64,000 nucleotides of DNA from Planctomycetota bacterium (GTDB lineage Bacteria; Planctomycetota; Phycisphaerae; Phycisphaerales; Zrk34): contig WGMD01000021.1 of NCBI GenBank assembly GCA_016125255.1, positions 1-64,000 of the forward strand. The letters are read 5' to 3'. Shown one piece after another: positions 33,444-41,083 of the stretch. Numbering within the stretch: the first letter of the stretch is position 1; each line of letters starts with the position of its first letter. A program made the translations under genes and the position numbers. The notes beneath the pieces are model-generated. The model saw only the letters and a program-made list of their open reading frames with translations, ran no database searches and was not told the origin of the DNA.

Positions 33444-33462
33444 CGTTCATCCTTGGATATGG

Positions 33463-34197
33463 TTACAGCCGCGACCGCAGGCGCGGAATCAGAGCGGGGA
33501 CTTGGGTGCGGTAGGCGGTGTAGTTGTCGCCGTGGAAGCGGATGAGGTCGCGCTCTTCGAAGGGGATGGCGATGAGCATGTAGCCGGTCAGGCCGATTGC
33601 CATGACCAGATGCGCGACGGTCATCGTGGGCGTGGCCCAGAAGGCGATGGCCCAGCCGACGTAGAGTGGATGGCGGATGTGTTTGTAGACGAGCGGCGTG
33701 CGGAATGGCAGGTGCGTGTACTGCTGGCCTCGGTTGTGGAGCCAGACCTGCCGCATGCCGAACAGGTCAAAGTGATTGATGAGCAGACTCACCAGCGGCA
33801 CGGCGAGCCAGCCGAAGGCAAACAGCGCATACATGATCCCGCGCGGCACCGGCGAGCGGATGTCCCAGATGACGCCGCCCATCGGTTGCCATTGCCACAT
33901 GAGCAGCGCCAGCGCGATGCACGAGGCGAGCACGTAGGTGCTCCGCTCGATGGGTTCGGGAATATACCGCGTCCACCACTTCTTGAACCACGGCCGGGCC
34001 ATCACGCTGTGCTGCAAACCGAACGCGAGCATCAACACGAGATTGACCGCCAGCGCTTCGCCCAGCGGGGCATGCACCGGCCCGTCGATGGACCGCGGCA
34101 CGAGGAAATTGCCGAAGAATCCCGCCATGTACAGATATGTTCCGAAGAACAGACCGTAACAGGCCAGACCGTACGTGAAGAAAAGTTTGCGTTGCAT
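33463..34197 (-). CDS. mddA: Methanethiol S-methyltransferase-like membrane methyltransferase (MddA/isoprenylcysteine methyltransferase family)
   Basis: A 244-residue membrane protein with about five to six spans. The catalytic region of the isoprenylcysteine-methyltransferase superfamily is clear: [20 protein letters not shown] for AdoMet binding and [20 protein letters not shown] at the end. The N-terminal phrases [20 protein letters not shown] and [15 protein letters not shown] are typical of MddA, which methylates methanethiol to dimethylsulfide. The start at 34197 is preceded by AAAGGACGCATC; the open frame beyond it is a shadow of mscL. Substrate assignment is from recalled family resemblance. 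Confidence 0.82.
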   Translation of the reverse strand: MQRKLFFTYGLACYGLFFGTYLYMAGFFGNFLVPRSIDGPVHAPLGEALAVNLVLMLAFGLQHSVMARPWFKKWWTRYIPEPIERSTYVLASCIALALLMWQWQPMGGVIWDIRSPVPRGIMYALFAFGWLAVPLVSLLINHFDLFGMRQVWLHNRGQQYTHLPFRTPLVYKHIRHPLYVGWAIAFWATPTMTVAHLVMAIGLTGYMLIAIPFEERDLIRFHGDNYTAYRTQVPALIPRLRSRL

Positions 34198-34276
34198 GAT
34201 GCGTCCTTTCAGTTGTGCATCGAAGCCGGATACCCGGTGTCTGACGTCACTGTACGCTTGGGGTTGCGGCGGACAA

Positions 34277-34322
34277 GTTGACTTACGGTGCACCCCGGGG
34301 TTGACTCGCGGTGAACCCCCGG
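34277..34322. repeat. Two 23-bp tandem repeats with TTGAC(T) cores upstream of mscL
   Basis: GTTGACTTACGGTGCACCCCGGG (split here: 34277-34299) is followed directly by a second unit (34300-34322) that keeps GTTGACT, CGGTG, ACCCC and CGG; 19 of 23 positions agree. A third GTTGACC appears at 34333. They lie between the divergent mddA-like and mscL genes and could be stacked -35 elements or a regulator site. Confidence 0.5.
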
Positions 34323-34441
34323 CGCTCCGCCCCGTTGACCGGCGCATGAGCCGGCGGTACATTCTGCCCGGCCGGGCGATCCGCGCCGTTGCGGACGAAC
34401 CGGCTGGAGTTTCACTTCTCACGGGGTCGAGGGTTTTCACC

Positions 34442-34798
34442 ATGGGCTTCATGCAGGAATTCAAGGAGTTCGCGGTCAAGGGCAACGCCATGGACATGGC
34501 CGTCGGCATCATCATCGGTGCGGCGTTCAACAAGGTGGTGCAGTCCATCGTCAACGACCTGATCATGCCCCCGATCGGAATGATCATCGGCGGCGTGGAT
34601 TTCAAGAATTTGCAGATCGTGCTCAAGGACGCAACGGTGTCGGACGCTGGCAAGGAGATTCCCGCCGTAGCGATCCGTTACGGCATGTTCCTCAATACGT
34701 GTATCGAATTTCTGATCATCGCGTTCTCCGTGTTCTGCATCGTGAAGATGATGAACCGGCTGATCCGCAAGCGCGAAAAAGAAGAAGCGGCGGCGTGA
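34442..34798 (+). CDS. mscL: Large-conductance mechanosensitive channel MscL
   Basis: Homopentameric emergency valve opening under membrane tension. Residues 1-15 are the amphipathic N-terminus [15 protein letters not shown], followed by span 1 ([20 protein letters not shown]) with the constriction pattern, the [15 protein letters not shown] loop, a periplasmic loop, span 2 ([20 protein letters not shown]) and a charged C-terminus [10 protein letters not shown]. The length of 118 residues is a little shorter than the E. coli protein. The ATG at 34442 fits the family N-terminus; the upstream frame is open but not conserved-looking. Confidence 0.94.
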   Translation: MGFMQEFKEFAVKGNAMDMAVGIIIGAAFNKVVQSIVNDLIMPPIGMIIGGVDFKNLQIVLKDATVSDAGKEIPAVAIRYGMFLNTCIEFLIIAFSVFCIVKMMNRLIRKREKEEAAA

Positions 34799-34800
34799 GC

Positions 34801-35103
34801 ATGGGTCTGACGAGCAAACAGCGCCGGGTCCTGCGGGCGCACGGGCAACGACTCAAGGACGATGCGCACCTGGGCAAGGCGGGGCCGACCGATGCGTTCC
34901 TCGCCCATGTCGGGACGCTGCTGGACCGCAAGGAGCTCGTGAAGCTGCGCTTTGACGATGTGGACGGCGCGGACCGGCAGGCGCTGGCGGACGAAGTCAG
35001 CGCGATGCTCCAAGCCGAATGCGCCGGCGTGGTCGGGCGCACGATGCTCCTCTACCGCGCCAACGAATCGCTCGACGACGCGAAGCGCATCGCGCTGGAT
35101 TGA
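34801..35103 (+). CDS. YhbY-type CRM-domain RNA-binding protein
   Basis: A 100-residue protein starting 2 bp after mscL. It fits the YhbY pattern: LTSKQRRVLRAHGQRLKDDA, then HLGKAGPTDAFLAHVGTLLD, the ELVKLRF strand, the CAGVVGRTMLLYRAN ending. YhbY binds pre-50S ribosomal particles and assists ribosome assembly; the GxxG-type loop here is LGKAG. It probably shares the mscL transcript. Confidence 0.88.
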   Translation: MGLTSKQRRVLRAHGQRLKDDAHLGKAGPTDAFLAHVGTLLDRKELVKLRFDDVDGADRQALADEVSAMLQAECAGVVGRTMLLYRANESLDDAKRIALD

Positions 35104-35107
35104 CATG

Positions 35108-35144
35108 AAAAAAGCGCGAGCGAGTCGATGAGACCCGCCCGCGC
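35108..35144 (-). terminator. Intrinsic terminator of the ferritin-like gene
   Basis: On the minus strand GCGCGGGCGGGT and ACTCGCTCGCGC form a 12-bp stem with two G-U pairs around CTCATCG, followed by TTTTTT. It is 29 bp after the ferritin-like gene stop. Confidence 0.8.
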
Positions 35145-35173
35145 CCAATGGGGTGACGCAATTCTGATTTCGC

Positions 35174-35689
35174 TCATTTGAGCATCTTGCGGAACGATTC
35201 GTACTCGCGGAGGAAGCCGACGAATTCGCGGCGGTGCTCCTCTTCCTCGCCCTTGAGCTGGATCGCCATGTCCTGCGTCACCGGGTCCACGATGTCGCTG
35301 GTCATCTCGATGATCTTCTGGTACTGATCGATGGCGGCGTCCTCGGCCTCGATCACGCCGCGGATCACCGACTCGACGTCGATCGTGCTCTCGGGCGGCT
35401 GAAGCGAGGTTTGCTCCATCTTCAGATTTTGCGATCCGGGAATCTGCCCGCCGAGAATCTTGATCCGGTGCGCCACGCGATGGGCATGACCGAGTTCCTC
35501 CGTCACGTCCTTGGCGAGCGATTCCTTGACTTCGGTGGCGAGCAGGCCGTCGAGGTGGATCGAGTTGGCGACGTAGTTGGCGACCGTCTCGATCTCCATG
35601 TTGTAGCTGTGCTGCAGGGCCGCGACGATCTGATCGCGCTCGGCGTCGGAGAGGGTCTGCTTTTTTTTGATTTTTGTTGCGGTGGTCAT
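35174..35689 (-). CDS. Ferritin-like/bacterioferritin-type diiron protein
   Basis: A 171-residue four-helix protein, probably cytoplasmic and involved in iron storage or oxidative stress protection. Diiron ligands follow the ferritin pattern: Glu in NMEIETVANY, an ExxH in EELGHAHR, Glu in GVIEAEDAAI and a second ExxH in EEEEHRREF. The N-terminus is a basic tail (TATKIKKKQTLSDAERDQ). It has a well-formed terminator and is a single-gene unit divergent from a sulfatase gene. Confidence 0.87.
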   Translation of the reverse strand: MTTATKIKKKQTLSDAERDQIVAALQHSYNMEIETVANYVANSIHLDGLLATEVKESLAKDVTEELGHAHRVAHRIKILGGQIPGSQNLKMEQTSLQPPESTIDVESVIRGVIEAEDAAIDQYQKIIEMTSDIVDPVTQDMAIQLKGEEEEHRREFVGFLREYESFRKMLK

Positions 35690-35824
35690 GGTGAATTCCT
35701 TTCTATAAACTACGATGCACCAGAAGAGGCCAAATTACACCCTGCGTCCCTGTGCAATACCCGCCATTGATACGCCGTTGGGACTGCCGTGGTTCAATAG
35801 AATCGTGTCAAGGAGCCAGGATTC

Positions 35825-37270
35825 ATGCAATTCAAGCACTTATCGATGCTCGCCGTGCTGCTGACGATGTGTGTCCCCGCAATGCGTTCGCAGGGCGCGG
35901 AAAAACCCAACATTCTTTACATCTTCGCCGACGATCTGTGCTTCGAGACGATCAACGCGCTGGGTTATTCGGAGGTGCAGACGCCGAATCTCGATCGTCT
36001 GGTGACCGAAGGCACGACGTTCACGCATGCGTACAACATGGGCGCGTGGCAAGGCGCGGTGTGCGTGTCGAGCCGGACGATGCTCAACACCGGGCGATTC
36101 CTCTGGCGCGCCGACGCGGTCAAGGACCATCTGGGCGAGGAGGCGAAAGGGCATCGGATGTGGTCGCAGATCATGAGCGATGCGGGCTACGAGACATACA
36201 TGACGGGCAAATGGCACGTACGGATCGAACCCAAGAGCATTTTCGATCACGTCAAGGACGAACGGCCGGGGATGCCCAATCAGACGCCCGCCGGGTACAA
36301 CCGCCCCGTCGAAGGCGAGCCGATGAAGTGGCATCCGTGGGACGAGGAGTACGGCGGATACTGGAAAGGCGGCAAGCACTGGTCGGAGGTGCTGCGCGAC
36401 GACACCCTCGAGTTCATCGACGCCGCCAAAAATTCCGACAAGCCGTGCTTCATGTACATCGCGTTCAACGCCGCGCACGATCCTCGGCAGTCGCCCAAGG
36501 AATACGTCGAGCGCTACAAGCTCGACGACATCGCGGTGCCGGTGAACTTCATGCCGGTCAATCCGTTTCACGAAGCGATGGGCCTCGGGCCGGCATCGCC
36601 CAAGGCGCTGCGCGACGAGGCGCTGGCGCCGTTTCCGCGGACGGACTACGCCGTCAAGGTCAATCGGCAGGAGTATTACGCGCTGATCACGCACATGGAT
36701 ACGCAGATCGGCATGATTCTCGACGCGCTGGACAAGAGCGGGAAGCGCGACAATACATGGATCATCTTCACCGCCGATCACGGGCTGGCCGTCGGGCAGC
36801 ACGGGCTCATGGGCAAGCAGAGCATGTATGACCACAGCGTGCGCGTGCCGTTCATGATCGTCGGGCCGGGCGTGGCGAAGGGCGCGAAGATCGACACGCG
36901 CATCTATCTGCAGGACGCCATGGCGACCGCCATTGACTTGGCCGGTGCGCCCAAGCCCGAGCATGTGGAGTTCAAGAGTCTGCTGCCGCTGCTGCATGGC
37001 GAAAAAGATGCGCACTACGGCCAGACGATCTACGGCGCCTACATGCACTTTCAGCGCATGATCACCGATGGGGACTGGAAGCTGATTCTTTATCCCAACG
37101 CCAAATCGGTGCTGCTCTTTAACATCACCGACGATCCGAACGAACTGCACAACCTCGCCGACGATGCGAGCCAGAAGGCGCGGATCCACGGGCTGTTCGA
37201 GAAGCTGCTCGAATTGCAGAAGCAGATGGACGACAAGCTCGACCTGAAAGCGACGTACCCCTCGCTGTAA
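35825..37270 (+). CDS. Exported sulfatase with variant catalytic motif CVSSR
   Basis: A 481-residue sulfatase-fold protein with a signal peptide (LSMLAVLLTMCVPAMRSQGA). The metal site reads NILYIFADDLCFETINALG; the modified-residue motif is Cys80-Val-Ser-Ser-Arg84 in GAVCVSSRTMLNTGR, where Pro is expected at the third position. TGKWHVRIE, FTADHGLAVGQHGLMGKQSM and DPNELHNLADD complete the family. The layout matches choline-sulfatase/iduronate-sulfatase-like planctomycete enzymes. Whether the anaerobic or aerobic maturase accepts CVSSR is uncertain. Confidence 0.88.
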   Translation: MQFKHLSMLAVLLTMCVPAMRSQGAEKPNILYIFADDLCFETINALGYSEVQTPNLDRLVTEGTTFTHAYNMGAWQGAVCVSSRTMLNTGRFLWRADAVKDHLGEEAKGHRMWSQIMSDAGYETYMTGKWHVRIEPKSIFDHVKDERPGMPNQTPAGYNRPVEGEPMKWHPWDEEYGGYWKGGKHWSEVLRDDTLEFIDAAKNSDKPCFMYIAFNAAHDPRQSPKEYVERYKLDDIAVPVNFMPVNPFHEAMGLGPASPKALRDEALAPFPRTDYAVKVNRQEYYALITHMDTQIGMILDALDKSGKRDNTWIIFTADHGLAVGQHGLMGKQSMYDHSVRVPFMIVGPGVAKGAKIDTRIYLQDAMATAIDLAGAPKPEHVEFKSLLPLLHGEKDAHYGQTIYGAYMHFQRMITDGDWKLILYPNAKSVLLFNITDDPNELHNLADDASQKARIHGLFEKLLELQKQMDDKLDLKATYPSL

Positions 37271-37309
37271 TCCGATTCGTTCATCAAACATCGACCTTTT
37301 TTGCATGCG

Positions 37310-37347
37310 CCGACATTCCAACATTCTCAAGAATGTTGGAATGTCGG
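37310..37347. repeat. 38-bp hairpin with perfect 18-bp arms
   Basis: CCGACATTCCAACATTCT (37310-37327) and its exact complement (37330-37347) around CA. It is not followed by a T-tract on the plus strand, so it is not a normal terminator for the sulfatase gene, which ends 40 bp earlier; an AAAAAA/TTTTTT run lies on the left side (37296-37302). Confidence 0.75.
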
Positions 37348-37367
37348 ACGTGCCAATTACGAAAGAC

Positions 37368-37416
37368 AGCCGGGCCGCTACGCGGCCCTGGACCAGGGTC
37401 GCGTAGCGACCCGGCT
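37368..37416. repeat. Nested double hairpin (REP/BIME-like element)
   Basis: Two adjacent hairpins, GGGCCGC-TAC-GCGGCCC and GGGTCGC-GTA-GCGACCC, are enclosed by outer arms AGCC.../...GGCT. The two halves are also near-perfect complements of each other, so a long cruciform can form. This resembles paired REP units. Confidence 0.65.
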
Positions 37417-37445
37417 GGAGGGGTCGCGTCAGGAATGTCAGTTTA

Positions 37446-37772
37446 TCAGGCGGGCTTGACTTCGACGAAGCGGGCGACGCTGCGGAGGGCTTCGAGGACG
37501 GCGAAGTCGCTCTTGATCTTACCGCTCTCGCCGACGATGCCCTTGACGGGGGCGAGCTTGGTGGGCGAGGTGGAGTACATGCGGCCGCCGCGCTGCTTGG
37601 TGATGGTATTGCGTTCGCGGACCTTCTTGTCGATGGCGACGACGCGGGCGTGAGCGGGGTCCTTGGCCAGGATGCGCTGGAGGGTCTTGACGGCGGCGCG
37701 GTTGGACGGTGCTTTGACGATCTTGACGTCCAGAACGGTGCCGGGCTTGACATCGGGAATATTGGCGGACAT
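37446..37772 (-). CDS. Small basic protein of unknown function
   Basis: A 108-residue protein, MSANIPDVKPGTVLDVKIVK..., rich in Lys/Arg with the segment KTLQRILAKDPAHARVVAID and a central RERNTITKQRGGRMYSTSPT that looks nucleic-acid-binding. The C-terminus is KSDFAVLEALRSVARFVEVK. I do not recognise a named family; it has the look of a conserved planctomycete ribosome- or RNA-associated protein, but this is a guess. The start at 37772 is preceded by CGGAGACCGCC; the longer frame to 37853 lacks a ribosome site. Confidence 0.65.
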   Translation of the reverse strand: MSANIPDVKPGTVLDVKIVKAPSNRAAVKTLQRILAKDPAHARVVAIDKKVRERNTITKQRGGRMYSTSPTKLAPVKGIVGESGKIKSDFAVLEALRSVARFVEVKPA

Positions 37773-37877
37773 GGCGGTCTCCGGGCCTTTGGGCCGAAAA
37801 GTAGAGTCGAGTATTGTTGACGGGATGGGCGCGTGAGTCAAGGCATGCGACAAGAATCGCGTCCTACCACCGGAGCA

Positions 37878-37912
37878 CCCTCACCCCGGCCCTCTCCCGG
37901 GGGGAGAGGGGG
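37878..37912. repeat. Dispersed-type GC hairpin repeat
   Basis: CCCTCACCCCGGCCCTCTCC... containing the stem CCCTCTCCC/GGGAGAGGG (37890-37898 and 37902-37910). This sequence type is widespread between genes in many GC-rich bacteria. Confidence 0.6.
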
Positions 37913-37932
37913 TGTGCTGCTAGGTATTTCGA

Positions 37933-38367
37933 TCATTCGTCGGCGATGGTGACTTTGACCATCTTGTCACCCTGCTTGATGGCGTCGACGACTTCCTGGC
38001 CTTCCAGGACCTTGCCGAAGACGGCGTGTTTGCCGTCGAGCCAGTCGGTTTTGAGATGGGTGATGAAGAACTGGGAGCCGTTGGTGTTCGGCCCGGCGTT
38101 GGCCATCGAGAGGATGCCGGGGCCCGAGTGCTTGAGCTTCAGGGCGGACGGCTCATCGGCGAACTTGTAGCCGGGCCCGCCGGTGCCGGTCCCCTGCGGG
38201 CAGCCGGTCTGGACCATAAAATCCGGGATGACGCGGTGGAACTTGAGCCCGTTGTAGAAGCCGTCGTTGGCGAGCTTCTCGAAATTGGCGACGGTCTTGG
38301 GGGCTTGGTCGGCGAAGAGTTCGAGGCGGATGGTGCCGCGGGTGGTTTCGATGGTGGCGGTCTTCAT
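37933..38367 (-). CDS. Cyclophilin-type peptidyl-prolyl cis-trans isomerase
   Basis: A 144-residue protein folding catalyst, cytoplasmic as no signal is present. Active-site stretches: [13 protein letters not shown] with the catalytic Arg, [13 protein letters not shown] and [12 protein letters not shown]. The short length and the [17 protein letters not shown] loop are those of bacterial PpiB-like enzymes. The ATG follows TTTGGAGACCCC on the minus strand. Confidence 0.94.
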   Translation of the reverse strand: MKTATIETTRGTIRLELFADQAPKTVANFEKLANDGFYNGLKFHRVIPDFMVQTGCPQGTGTGGPGYKFADEPSALKLKHSGPGILSMANAGPNTNGSQFFITHLKTDWLDGKHAVFGKVLEGQEVVDAIKQGDKMVKVTIADE

Positions 38368-38437
38368 GGGGTCTCCAAAGATCGGGGGTGTGACGAATGG
38401 GCCATGATGACGAAAAGATTGCCAAGCCGCAAGCGGC

Positions 38438-38920
38438 TCACTGGGCGACGAGGCGGAGGATCTTGGACGTGACGAACCAGCGCAGCTCGGCGGAGCCCGT
38501 GTTCAAGTCGGCGGTCAGACACGCGCAGCCGGCCTTCTTGAAATCGACGAACGCCTCGCAGCGGCCCTGTGAGCAGAGCGTGCTGACAAGATGGCTGAAC
38601 GTCGGTTCATGTCCGACGATCATGACCACCACCTCCGGCCGGGCCGACAACTCCGCGATGATCGCCGACAGATCGGATCCGCCCAGTTCCTTCATCGTCT
38701 CGGGCGTTCGGCCGAACGCGCGACCCGCGATCTCCGCCGTCTGAACCGCGCGCGTGAGCGGGCTGGTGAGAATCACATCGGGACGATCGGCGAACTTCGC
38801 CAGTCCCCGCATCGCCAGTTCCGTCGCTCGAATTCCGTCGTCCGTCAACGCGCGTGAGAAGTCTGAGCCATCCGCACTGACATCCTCCGCCTGACCATGT
38901 CGAACCAGCATGAGAATCAT
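38438..38920 (-). CDS. sixA: Phosphohistidine phosphatase SixA-like
   Basis: A 160-residue histidine-phosphatase-superfamily protein: the RHG motif in [23 protein letters not shown] in the middle and [11 protein letters not shown] near the C-terminus, all as in SixA, which removes phosphate from histidine in phosphorelay domains. The ATG at 38920 has GGGAG about 8 nt upstream; the frame to 39091 runs into the divergent HD gene. The C-terminal region ([15 protein letters not shown]) matches the family. Confidence 0.88.
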   Translation of the reverse strand: MILMLVRHGQAEDVSADGSDFSRALTDDGIRATELAMRGLAKFADRPDVILTSPLTRAVQTAEIAGRAFGRTPETMKELGGSDLSAIIAELSARPEVVVMIVGHEPTFSHLVSTLCSQGRCEAFVDFKKAGCACLTADLNTGSAELRWFVTSKILRLVAQ

Positions 38921-39004
38921 CGAAACGCTCCCGTCGAAGCATATCCTATCCGTTCCGCGGGCGGTTCGGTTGAAAATCATGTCGGAAGGATGGACAATTG
39001 CCGG

Positions 39005-39538
39005 ATGGACTGGATTCAGACCTACAGCGGGCGGCAATTTTTCGTCCTCGAGCCCCGCGTCGCCGACATCGACATCGGCGACATCGCCCATGCGTTAAGT
39101 CTTCAGTGCCGCTTCAACGGCCACTGCCGGGAGTTCTACAGCGTGGCGGAGCACTCGGTGCGCGTGTCGCATCTGCTCGAAGGTTCGGACGCGCTCTGGG
39201 GGCTGATGCATGACGCGGCGGAGGCGTACGTGGCGGACCTGCCGCGCCCGGTCAAACGGCAGATGCCGCAGTTTTCGGAGATGGAAGAGCGGGTGCTCAA
39301 GGCGATCGTCGAGTCGCTGGGGCTGGCGTATCCGATGCCCGAATCGGTGCGGCGGGCGGACGATACGCTTTTGGCGACGGAGCAGCGGGATGTGATGGCG
39401 CCCCCGCCGGCGGATTGGCTGCTGGACCCGACGCTCGCGCCGCTCGCCCAAAGAATTACGCCCATGAATCCCGCCGAAGCCGAACGGGCGTTTCTGGCGC
39501 GATATACTCAACTGACCGCACACGGAGTTTTGACATGA
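39005..39538 (+). CDS. HD-domain phosphohydrolase (YfbR-like)
   Basis: A 177-residue metal-dependent phosphohydrolase. MDWIQTYSGRQFFVLEP is the common start of these proteins, followed by ALSLQCRFNGHCREFYSVAE then HSVRVSHL, LMHDAAEAYVADLPRPVK with the His-Asp pair, and ATEQRDV. Relatives act on nucleotides such as dNMPs. In-frame ATGs at 38990 and 38897 also exist; 39005 is chosen because it fits family N-termini, though the Shine-Dalgarno GGAAGG lies 15 nt away. The stop overlaps the STAS gene by 4 bp. Confidence 0.85.
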   Translation: MDWIQTYSGRQFFVLEPRVADIDIGDIAHALSLQCRFNGHCREFYSVAEHSVRVSHLLEGSDALWGLMHDAAEAYVADLPRPVKRQMPQFSEMEERVLKAIVESLGLAYPMPESVRRADDTLLATEQRDVMAPPPADWLLDPTLAPLAQRITPMNPAEAERAFLARYTQLTAHGVLT

Positions 39539-39918
39539 GCGAGGCGCCCCCCACGCCCCAGCCCCAACCGTCCGTCGACCGCATCGTCATCTTCCGAGAG
39601 GAAGGCGTGACACGCATGTCCTTCCCCCGCGACAACGTCGATGGAACGACGGTGCGGGAGATGTACGAGATGACGGCATGGCTCATGGACGAAGACAACC
39701 TCAAGCTGCTCATTGACTTTACGGATATCCCGCTGGTGACGTCGGGGGCGATGGGGATGCTCGTGACGATGCGCAAGAAGCTCATGAGCACCGGCGGGCA
39801 GATGCATGTGGCGATCCCCAACGAGATGGTGCTCGGATCGTTCAAGATCATGAAGCTCGACATTGTGCTGCACCTGTTCGACTCGGTGGAAGCGGCGCGC
39901 GGGGCTTTTAAGGCGTAA
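39535..39918 (+). CDS. STAS-domain protein (anti-sigma factor antagonist type)
   Basis: A 127-residue SpoIIAA-like protein: VIFREEGVTRMSFPRDNVDG strand region, then LKLLIDFTDIPLVTSGAMGM, where Ser in VTSGAMG is the usual phosphorylation-site position, and KLMSTGGQMHVAIPNEMVLG. Such proteins bind anti-sigma kinases in partner switching. No kinase or sigma partner is adjacent. The ATG overlaps the HD-domain gene's stop and is preceded by CACGGAG. Confidence 0.85.
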   Translation: MSEAPPTPQPQPSVDRIVIFREEGVTRMSFPRDNVDGTTVREMYEMTAWLMDEDNLKLLIDFTDIPLVTSGAMGMLVTMRKKLMSTGGQMHVAIPNEMVLGSFKIMKLDIVLHLFDSVEAARGAFKA

Positions 39919-40003
39919 ATCGGCATTGGGGAATGCCCCGATGGCGATTTGTGGGCCAGGTGCGTTTTATTTGACGATTCATGAAATATGACGCCGCCCC
40001 GTG

Positions 40004-40031
40004 TTGCCGGGGGGGCGAAGGATGCTATTAT
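40004..40031 (+). promoter_or_regulatory. Candidate sigma-70 promoter of the desaturase gene
   Basis: TTGCCG (40004-40009), 16-bp spacer, TATTAT (40026-40031), about 108 bp before the ATG in an otherwise empty region. Confidence 0.4.
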
Positions 40032-40139
40032 TGAGTCCGCTAATGTTGCGGATTCAGGCGATCGACCCCCGCCCCGCTCCAGCGTCCGACCGTGAAACGC
40101 TCCGACGCTCACCCCCCCGCCAAATACAAGGAATCGTTC

Positions 40140-41024
40140 ATGGCCCAGCAGCAGGATGCGACCCCCACATTCGCCAAGCGCGGCATCAACTGGTCCAGAC
40201 TCGACTGGCCCGTCGTGCTCGGCATCGGCGGGATGCATATCGCCGCGCTCTTCGCTCCGTTCTATTTCACCTGGACCGGGCTGGTGCTCGCGCTTCTGTT
40301 CATGTGGCTGACCGCCAACATCGGCATCACCCTCTGCTACCACCGCCTGCTGACCCACCGCAGTTTCAAGACGCCCAAGTGGTTCGAGTACATCCTCGCC
40401 CTCTGCGGGTGTCTCGCCTGGCAGGGCGGGCCCGTGCAGTGGGTCGGCGTGCACCGCATCCATCACAAGCACTCCGACGAAGAGACCGACCCGCATACGC
40501 CCAATCATGGATTCACCTGGGCGCACATGCTCTGGTGCATGCACAAGGAATGCGAAGGCCGCCGGGGCGTCGACGCGGCCAAGGACCTCCTCCGCGACAA
40601 TGGGCTCCGCTTCATCAACAAGTGGTTCTGGATTCCGCAGATTGCCCTGATCCCCATCCTCTACTTCCTCGGCGAATACGTCGGGTCGCTCGGCTACTCG
40701 GCCAGCGGGCTTTCGTGGGTGCTCTGGGCCGTCGCCCTGCGGACGGTCATCGTGTACCACGGCACATGGTTCGTCAACTCCGCCGCTCATACCTGGGGCT
40801 ACCGCAACTTCCAGACGAAGGATCATTCGACCAATCTCTGGTGGGTCGCCCTGCTGAGCTTCGGTGAGGGTTGGCACAACAATCACCACGCCTTCCAGCG
40901 CTCCGCCGCGCACGGCCTCCGCTGGTACGAAATCGACCCCACCTACTGGATCATCCGCCTCCTCGGCGTCGTCGGCCTCGCCAAGGACATCGTCCTCCCC
41001 AAACCCGAAGAAATGCCCAAGTAA
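40140..41024 (+). CDS. Fatty acid (acyl-CoA) desaturase
   Basis: Membrane diiron enzyme that introduces a double bond into acyl chains. The three histidine boxes are present: HRLLTH, HRIHHKH and, near the C-terminus, HNNHH. Four spans are arranged around them, beginning with VVLGIGGMHIAALFAPFYF. The 294-residue length matches bacterial delta-9 type enzymes. The ATG at 40140 has AAGGA 7 nt upstream. A strong intrinsic terminator follows. Confidence 0.94.
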   Translation: MAQQQDATPTFAKRGINWSRLDWPVVLGIGGMHIAALFAPFYFTWTGLVLALLFMWLTANIGITLCYHRLLTHRSFKTPKWFEYILALCGCLAWQGGPVQWVGVHRIHHKHSDEETDPHTPNHGFTWAHMLWCMHKECEGRRGVDAAKDLLRDNGLRFINKWFWIPQIALIPILYFLGEYVGSLGYSASGLSWVLWAVALRTVIVYHGTWFVNSAAHTWGYRNFQTKDHSTNLWWVALLSFGEGWHNNHHAFQRSAAHGLRWYEIDPTYWIIRLLGVVGLAKDIVLPKPEEMPK

Positions 41025-41055
41025 CCCTGAAATCAGACCTCAGATATCCCCGAAG

Positions 41056-41083
41056 CCCACGCTTTAAAAGCGTGGGTTTTTTT
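41056..41083 (+). terminator. Intrinsic terminator of the desaturase gene
   Basis: CCCACGCTT/AAGCGTGGG stem with a TAA loop followed by TTTTTTT. It ends at the stop codon of the convergent ATPase gene. Confidence 0.93.
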
